Shown: in pieces, positions 56,650 through 64,000 of the stretch | How the letters are laid out: each line of letters begins with the position of its first letter | Numbering within the stretch: position 1 is the first letter of the stretch | From: Nageia nagi | Taxonomy: Eukaryota > Pinophyta | Direction: 5' to 3' | Length of the DNA stretch: 64,000 nucleotides | NCBI GenBank assembly: GCA_050084985.1 | Contig: JBITNC010000001.1 | Span: 165,850,001-165,914,000 of the forward strand | Position numbers and translations under genes: made by a program | Notes under the pieces: generated by a model | Told to the model about the DNA's origin: nothing | The model's database searches: none | What the model saw: only the letters and a program-made list of their open reading frames with translations

Positions 56650-57962
56650 AATGGTTCCCCTTCTTTAGGTAGAACTAAAACTATAGGTGATAAAAGATAG
56701 CATTTTATTTTATCAAATGCTTCCTATTGTTCACTATCCCAATGGAATGTAATTCCCTTCTTTAATAGTTTATTGAACGATTTACACTTATCTGATAGTT
56801 GAGAAATAAAATGTCTTATAGCTTGCAACTTACCCTACAAAATTTATAATTATTTTATGTTTGATGAGGGCAACATGTTTACAATTTCTTTTATTTTATT
56901 TTGATCTAATTCAATTCCTCACTTGTAAATAATAAAACCTAATAATATTTTTGAATTTATCCCAAAAACACATTTCTTAGGATTTAATAGAATACTATGC
57001 TCTAGTAATCTATCAAATGTTTTAATAAGTACTTTTGAATGGTATTATCGAGTTTTAGATTTTACTAATACGTCATCTACATAATCTTCCATAATATCAT
57101 GCATGTAATCATGAAAAATGTATGTCATCACCCTTTTATAAGTGGCTCCTACATATTTTAAGACAAAGGGCATTACTTTATAGCAAAAGGTACCCCAAGG
57201 TATTGTAAATATTTTTTTATGTTGATCTTTTGATGCTACTTTTATCTAAATATACCCTAAAAATCCATTTGTAAGTGAAGTAATTAATGTTCAATAGTAG
57301 AGTCAACCAAATTGTCTATGTTTGGTAGTGGGAATTCATCCTTAGGGAAAGCTTTATTAAAGTATCTAAACTATATTCATATGCAAAGTTTTCCATTTGA
57401 CTTTTTAATAGGTACCATGTTGGAAATCCATTTAGAATAATCAATGGAATGAATGAATTTGGCTTCTAAAAGTTTTTGTAATTCTTATTTCACCATTAAT
57501 GCTATTATTGGATGCATTTTTTGTAATTTTTTTTGATAGGTTTAACATCTTATTTAATACCTAACTTATGTACTACCAAGTTAGGATCTAGTCTAAGCAT
57601 ATCAGTGTATGGCCATGAAAATATTTTTTTCCTTTCTTTGAGTATAGAAACAAATTTTGTCTCTCATTTTTAGTTAATAAATTCCCTAGTTGAATGATTT
57701 TCAAATTATTAGGATCATAACTTAAATCAACTTCAATAGTTTCCTCAATTAACATATGAGACCCTTCTTCCAACTGATTTGGTATCGAAATCCAATTTTT
57801 ATTATTTATGTTATATTCTTCATCTTCACCTAGATGCTCATTTTCTAGAGTGGTGTTTATAGTGAAGTATGAGGTTTGTAATATGGTATTTATATCTTTA
57901 AAGTATTTTATTATAGGTTGTTTGGAAATTAATGTAAAGTTTGTATTATCTTCATCTACCAT
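56650..57962 (-). pseudogene. Reverse transcriptase of the Tat-type element
   Basis: 57962-57588 is an open frame that includes EVDLSYDPNNLKIIQLGNLL, the region directly before RT. The RT palm is read at about 57220-57070: IPWGTFCYKVMPFVLKYVGATY, then YVDDVLVKSK with the catalytic YVDD at 57083-57072 intact. The thumb follows at about 57010-56860 with KCVFGINSKILLGFIIYK-like text in changing frames, then HFISQLSDKC (56820). Frames shift at several points and stops are frequent between 57580 and 57230. Confidence 0.84.
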
Positions 57963-58321
57963 AAAATATGATGAAGAACTATTTGACCTAGCTGGGCTTA
58001 ATGATTCAAACTCATCACTTTCAAACTATTCAAAAGATACTTTTTTTTTTAAAATTCATTAAATATTTATTTGATTTCAACCATGTTAATTGATAAATCA
58101 TTAGGAAATAATATTTCTAAATATAATGTTTCATATCCCATATTATCTTGACTTATTACTTCTTTAAATTTTTTATATGGCTTTTCAAACTTTAATATTT
58201 TTTGTTCTAATTCAATTATCTCGCAACTAGATTCTTTTTTTTATTTTTATTTATGTAACCTAATCCTATTTTATCATTAAGTAATTGGTAATAAATATCA
58301 ATTGTATATCTAGGTCCTTGT

Positions 58322-58521
58322 TCACATCATCCTAGGCCTTTTCCTTTCCATTGACATCTATCAAAATATTTTTGGACAAATGACCTCACATAAGGTGATA
58401 AATATTCTAATGAGTTACAAAAAATACCCTCATGAGGTTGTGGTAAAGGAAGTATAGGTGGTTCTATAGGACCTTTATAAATAAATAATGTTTGTTTTGG
58501 TAATTTCCCTAGTGGTGCCAA
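58322..58521 (-). pseudogene. Linker with G-patch-like motif
   Basis: A 64-codon frame: PIEPPILPLPQPHEG, then LEYLSPYVRSFVQKYFDRCQ and WKGKGLG at 58350-58330, followed by a stop. The glycine pattern WKGxGLG after an alpha-helix-like stretch resembles G-patch domains. It lies between protease and RT, as in the two other Tat-type copies. Confidence 0.6.
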
Positions 58522-58859
58522 TTGTCCTACTATAATGGGAGATTCTTTTGACCTTCCTATATCTTAGGTAGAAGGGATACTAAAAATGACATCATCAATT
58601 CCAAATTCTCCTATACCATATTCTATTAGTTTTATGGTCATGGAATAAATTTTTGATGACTTATTATTTTCTTGATAATCCTCACTTTTTATTGATGTAT
58701 CTATAGGGAAAAATATTTTATATGAAGAAGCTTTACTTAACTCATCTAAGTTTCATGCTCTTTCTTCCCATGTATGTCTTTCTTAAGGCATTGGTTCTAT
58801 TTTTGATGGTGAATTATTACTAATATTTTGAATATTGGGTAATTATTGATTAATAATGT

Positions 58860-59360
58860 GTTCTTCTTTCAAATGGTGTAAAAAAGAAGTTTTTTACCTA
58901 TTCCTGCAATCAATAGTTTTTCTAGTAATATTGGTGTCATAAAGTAATGAGTGGATGGTAGAGCCACTTCTTTTGATAGATGTGCATTATTACAATGTGA
59001 ATAGGGATTTTCATCCACAAGTACACAATGCACCACACCTTTATGAATGCACTTTAAACAATTATGATAAGTTGATGGGACACACTGCATGTCTCTAATC
59101 CAAGGTCACCCAAAGAGGATATTATATTGAGTTATATCTCCTTCAATTACTTGCAATTCTGTTTGCACTATTTTATACCCTACAATAATAGGTAATTAAA
59201 TATATCCCATTATTTAATATAAGGCATTATTAAAGGATTTTAAGTGCAAATTCGATGCACAAATATGTGAAAATGGAGGATTCAAATTCTTATAAGCAGT
59301 TGTTGAGATAATGTTTATTATTGAACCCTCATCAATTAATATCCTTTTAAAATCCTTTAT
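58860..59360 (-). pseudogene. Protease of the Tat-type element
   Basis: The active site reads ILIDEGSIINI (DEGS at 59333-59322), a usual variant of the D-S/T-G site in this lineage. Further on come VGYKIVQTELQVIEGDI, YNILFGxPW and IRDMQCVPSTYHNCLKCIH (to about 59030), the conserved C-terminal part of Tat proteases. The VLVDENPYSHCN end reads on to 58869. Stops are present near 59110 and 59200. Confidence 0.8.
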
Positions 59361-60299
59361 GTCCACTTTAGCTATGATATGCAAGGGAGAATCTTGACCA
59401 CATGTTTCATTTAATTACTTACTTCATGATCATAGAAAATAATACTAGGTTTTTAACTTATTTTAATGTTTCCTACAAAAGATATGAAATTTTAGGATCA
59501 TTTATATCTAATTCAATGGTTTATAATTGTTGGTTCATCTCATCCCTATGATTTTTGGATTGATGTAGTAATTCAAATAGGGATATTTTTGCTTATGAGT
59601 TCTACAATTATTGATGTAAGACTCCTTTTATAGAAACCTTAAGTGGTTGAGGTCTAGATATATTGGGTTGTATAACAACCTCATCTGGTTGATTTTTTCA
59701 AATATTATTTTATCTTTTTTGTACCCTTTGAGCTCTTGTAGTAATGTTTATCATCCATATAAAGGTGGAATTATCATAACTCCAATTATGCATTACCTAA
59801 TTTTTAGGGGGATGTAATGATACATTATTAGCTTGATGTTGAGGAAGAGGCTTTTGATAAATTATTAAGTTTTGGTTAGGAATAGCTAAGGGATTATCAA
59901 CTTCCAACTTTCTTTGATCAATTAAGTTTTGTATTTTATGCTTCAAAGTCCTACACTTATTTATTTCATACTCCTTTTGATGATGAAAATGACAATATTC
60001 ATTCTCATTATACCATATACTATTTTAAGCATCTAGTCATTCAAGTTTTATTTCTAGTTATGTAATTATTTGATTATCACAAAGTTTCTTTAAGATATCA
60101 TAAAGAGATTTTGAAAAAGGTGTAAAATTTCTTGATGGTTTAAAGTATTTTTCCTTAGTTTATAGAGGATTTAGTTCTACTTCATTGGTGATACAAACTT
60201 TGTTAGTCAATAATGGTTTATTTATTTTTTTGTTTGATTTTTGTTTTTAACATAAGGATCTTTTTACTTTCCTTTTATTTCATTGTCTTAGATTTTGAC

Positions 60300-62152
60300 C
60301 TTTTCAATTATAATCACTTGAGAAATAGCTTCTTCAAAGATCTTATGTTGTCGGATTAATAAGGTACTAGAGATAGGCCTTAAATAAATTTGACAACATA
60401 TTTTTACCAACTCTTCTTGAGGTAAAGTGTAAGGCATGCTTGTCAAAATTACCCTGCATATTGAGATGAAATTTGTAACTAATTCATCATGAAATTGTTG
60501 TAATCTCGTAAGACTAGTAATGAAAGTTTTATCTTTGATATTTATCCTATATTGTTCTAAAAATAACTTTGCCTATTTTGCATATGAATTAATAATATAT
60601 TCTATTAAGTTATTCTACGAATCCATTTCTTATCTAGCAAGTATCATTGGAACAATGTGCAATATTAATGCATCATCATTAATAGTAACATAACTCAAAT
60701 ATTTAAATTTTCTAAGATGTTCTTAAGGATCCTCCTCTCCTTTGAATGGCTCAATTTTTGTAATTTCATATTTGAAAGGAATTTCCTTTTTAGGAACACT
60801 TGGATGAATTGGTTCATTGCAAATGGTTTTGTATGACACTTTTTGTTTACTTTGTAAATGTAGCTCTTTTTTAATTTCCATAAATATTTTGTGAAGAGTA
60901 TATTATTTCTGATACAAGGGATATTCATGATTTCTATGATCCACTTTTCCTTCATACCTTGGTAAGGGTTCATATCTTTGTTCAAAGGGTGTTTGGGCAT
61001 CATTGTAAACTTCATCATATGGTGCAAATGGTGGTGGAGGTTTATATAGATATGGTTGTTGTTGCATTTGTTGTATATGTAGAGGCATAAGAGGGTAATA
61101 TGATTAACCCTTATTTCTAAGTGGAGGTAAATGATACTTTTGAAGCTCATATTGTCTCTTTTTAAGTGAAGCTTCTTTTGTCTTGGCTAAGTAAAGGTCT
61201 TGGTATTTATATACTCCTTGACCTTGGGGAGATAAGGATCAAGATCTAGGTTGTTTTTTATTTTTCCTTATCATTTTGGTTAGGTTTATGTTGAATGTGA
61301 ATATTTTTCTTATTGGGTTTTCTTATTGGTAACCTATTTTGATGTATATTGAGCATGGGTTGTGCTTATAACTATGGTTGTTGAATGAATCCTATGGGTT
61401 TAGTTTGTTGTTGTTCATTTGGATTAAAAAAAAACCATTTTTTGTTGGTGTTGTATATTATTTCAAGGTGAGTTTTCTTTCTTATGTACATAGGGAGGTA
61501 TTCCTTGTAATTTAAACCTTATTGGATCAAGGTTTTTTATCACTTCATATCTTTGTCTAGGGGTTCTATGACTTGAAAAAGGAGTGGGTGTATTTGATTT
61601 TAAAACATAACAAGGATTATTAAAAACTCTAGCATGATTTATAGATTTTAGTGTAAGAGTAGCTATATGTATAGAGATTTGATCATCAAATTCCTCCATT
61701 ATCCTAGGAATAGTGGAAGGTGTATAGTCATCTCTTCTTAAATATGATTGAACTAAATGTCCATTAGGAAGATATTGTGTGACATGATCATACTTAGACC
61801 TAAAAGATCCTCTTTGAAGTGTAGTATCAGTTGAATGAGTTTGCGAAGGTGGTATATTTCTTAATACAATTTTTTCTATGCCATCAATTAATTATATATC
61901 TTTCACTAAATAATCTAGATTTAGAGGAATACTATGAATATGGGAATAATGTGGGATCCTTAATTATATTAAATGTTTTCTAACTATGTCTAATTCATCA
62001 TCAATAGGATGTAAATAAGTTATGTTTATTTCTTGAGTAGTTTCTCTTCTTGAAGTATTTCTACTAGATTGATGACTTATTCATTCTTCTAAATAGTTTT
62101 CATTGTTGAGTTCTTGCTCTTGATGAGCCATTTGAGAATGAGTGTTAACCAT
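60300..62152 (-). pseudogene. Gag of the Tat-type element
   Basis: The likely start is the ATG at 62152 (MVNTHSQMAHQEQELNNE). The N-terminal part runs through MEEFDDQISIHIATLTLKSI (61699) with an Arg-rich SSHRTPRQRYEV. A Gln/Pro-rich part is at 61088-60903 (MPLHIQQMQQQPYLYKPPPP). The gag domain follows at about 60780-60300: EITKIEPFKGEEDPxEHLRK, YRINIKDKTFITSLTRLQQF, and EELVKICCQIYLRPISSTLL. No zinc knuckle was seen. Stops and frame changes occur at several sites. The longer 151-codon frame at 61150-60695 is out of phase with these motifs. Confidence 0.78.
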
Positions 62153-64000
62153 TTTTTTTTGTTTTTTTTGTTTAAATTTTTTTATCACACTATAAGTAAA
62201 CAAAAACAAACATCAAACATAGCAATTTTATTTTATCTTTTGGATTTATATTTATGAGAAAGCAATTATATGCATAAATAATCCAATATATGTTCTTACC
62301 TTTTTGGTATGATTATCTTTTCTAGCTTTTTTGATATATTGTATTAATATTTTTAATATGAGTTATTTGAATTGTACATTTTAGTCTTATTAGTTTTTCT
62401 AAGTGGTTTTGTCTAATCAAGTATTTAAACAAGGTAAGTTGGTAATTCTATAGAAAATATATGGCTAAGTATTGGTTTGGTATCTAAAATGGTTCCCTTA
62501 GTGCAATAGGGCACAAGGAATGCTACTAAAAACTACCTTGATAATGGAATCCAAGCATAGCCCCCTTATTTATATTCACTTGATGGGAAGTGACAACTTA
62601 TAACCTATGAACTCGGTATTCTTATCTAAGTTTTGGATCTATAGCTTATGATGTGGTCGATGGGTACACAAGAAGTATAAGAATCAATGGTTTATCATCA
62701 CCTCCAACTCATTGATGTTTATTTTAAGATGTCTCATGAATATACATTTAACAAATAAAACAACTCATGATATACAACTACAACCCAACCCAATCATACA
62801 TGTCCTTTGATTATGTTTTATTTAATGTGAAAAAAGCAATATTTTAGTTAATGAATCTTGATCTAATCCACAATATTCATTACCCTTTTAGTGTGATTAT
62901 TTAACCAAAGCTATATGGATTTCATTTACTCCTTCCAAGTGTGGAAGTATTTATGTGAAGTTTATTCCCTCTTGTTACTAGTCACATCTACCTTTGACCT
63001 TATTTTGTAGTAGTAAGGTAGACATGTAAGAATCCATTAAGTGATTGTAGATTACCTTAAATGAGATTCTTTAACTCTTATTTGAGTCACAATCCTTTGA
63101 CCTCCTTTTGGAGTGATAAGCCAAATAGGAAAGAGTATTAATGTGAATTAAAGTTTCTTTAAATGAGATTCTTTAACTCCTCTTCAAGTCACAATCCTTC
63201 AACCTCATTTTGGAGTTGTAAGTAAGATAATAAGAGTATTAATGTGAAGGTAAATATGCACCTAATCAATTAACTAATTTAATACATTCTAATCTAACTT
63301 AAACTTGGTAAATTAACCTTATATTCATTCCATGTTTAATGGAAGTTAATTACTCCTTCCAAGTGTGGAAGTAATTTAATGAGAGTTCATTAGTAATATT
63401 AGTAAGATAAAGTTAGAAAATAAAAAGGATTCATTTACTCTTTTCCTATTGCAACCATTATGATCACCTAAAATCACCTTTTGGCACAAAAAGAGATCAT
63501 AAATGGGCATAATGGAAAATTTAAGGTGAATTGGTTAATACAATCCCTACCTAAAGAAAAAAGAGATAAATGACTTTCATACAATCTTACTAAAATAAAT
63601 TAAAATAATGCATGTTACCTAAACATTCATCTACCCTTCATATATGCAATCTGAGCACAAAAATCATAGAAAAGGGGTTTATTTCCATTTTTCATTTTAG
63701 TGTCTAATTTATGCTTTTAGAATTGATGAAAATTTAAATGTATACCCTCTATTTTTATTGCTAGCATTTTATAATTTAGTTCCAAATATATGACATTTAG
63801 TGAAAGTCAATGGCATTTCACTTAAGTCATTGGCATCCGATTCTAGGTTGCCAACATTTCCACAACATAGATAGTAAACAAAAAATATAGGAAATAACAT
63901 GAACTCATTAACAATACCACAAGATATAAGATACCAAAATGAATGTTAAAACATATAAAACACCTTTACACCTCATTTTTGATATAGTTTGCATGTGAGG
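62153..64000. other. Gene-free upstream region of the Tat-type element
   Basis: Probably the 5' leader and possibly part of the 5' LTR (minus strand). It holds a three-copy repeat (62980-63290). A 24-bp string TTACTCCTTCCAAGTGTGGAAGTA occurs at 62927 and 63350. No LTR edge or primer binding site could be supported. Confidence 0.45.
62980..63290. repeat. Three diverged tandem units of about 103 bp
   Basis: AGTCACANTC at 62980, 63085 and 63187 gives periods of 105 and 102 bp. Units share GATTCTTTAACTC, TTTGACCTC and AGTATTAATGTGAA. The middle unit contains CTCCTTTTGGAG, a perfect short stem-loop. Confidence 0.72.

Larger units (their letters stand above)
54430..62152 (-). mobile_element. Tat-type Ty3/gypsy element with near-complete domain order, decayed
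   Basis: On the minus strand: gag (62152 to about 60300), protease (about 59350-58860), G-patch-like motif (58350-58330), RT (about 57960-56650), RNase H (56640-56373), a second archaeal-type RNase H (56369-55959) and integrase (55260 to about 54435). Two RNase H modules in this order are a known mark of the Tat lineage (Ogre and relatives). Every part holds stops or frame changes. The LTRs are not identified; the 5' LTR should lie right of 62152 and may run past the window end. It differs from the shorter Tat-type family at 828 and 36991. Confidence 0.85.

Noticed and set aside
60695-61150. 151-codon minus-strand frame
   Set aside because: Out of phase with the Gln/Pro-rich and gag-domain motifs that lie in the neighbouring frame; its composition is that of a shadow frame.
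52000-64000. LTR pair for the large minus-strand Tat-type element
   Set aside because: I compared the flanks by eye and found no long shared sequence between 52-54.4 kb and 62.2-64 kb; the 5' LTR may lie beyond the window.

Overview
The window reads as intergenic DNA from a large, repeat-rich seed-plant nuclear genome. A gymnosperm-like genome is a guess from the style: very AT-rich sequence, old and heavily mutated LTR retrotransposons nested side by side, one decayed plant mobile domain gene, and no intact host gene. I see no rRNA, tRNA or CRISPR locus. Almost every recognisable coding stretch is a broken piece of a Ty3/gypsy or Ty1/copia element. The assignments come from my own reading of translated motifs and terminal repeats; no search was run.

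Layout. (1) 828-3724: a short Ty3/gypsy Tat-type element bounded by target-site duplications (TSDs) TCCCT. It keeps both LTRs but only the integrase tail and a 3' tandem repeat. (2) 6470-8627: minus-strand Tat-type reverse transcriptase (RT) fragment. (3) 8628-16425: minus-strand Ty1/copia element, SIRE-like, with 2.2-2.4 kb LTRs and TSD CTCAT. Most of its pol is missing and its 3' pol end is duplicated. (4) 17162-17335: six-copy 29-bp minisatellite. (5) About 17951-25373: a 1.5-1.7 kb direct repeat pair, possibly LTRs. A young, GC-richer chromovirus derivative (19163-22461) sits inside the left copy, with candidate TSD CTATT. (6) About 29263 to at least 34245: plus-strand copia element of a second SIRE-like family. 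(7) 36991-42952: a Tat-type element with both LTRs but no RT or RNase H. (8) 44140-48426: a non-coding LTR element (LARD-like) with TSD TGGAA. (9) 49367-51704: plant mobile domain (PMD) pseudogene with one recognisable intron. (10) About 54430-62152: minus-strand Tat-type element carrying gag, protease, RT, two RNase H modules and integrase, all with stops.

Three points stand out. First, the chromovirus derivative has lost RT, RNase H and the integrase core by an in-frame deletion, so gag, protease and the integrase tail form one long reading frame followed by a frameshifted chromodomain. Second, a G-patch-like glycine motif lies between protease and RT in three separate Tat-type copies. Third, many stops look like C-to-T changes (CAG to TAG, CGA to TGA), as expected from decay of methylated DNA; the young chromovirus insert is visibly less affected.
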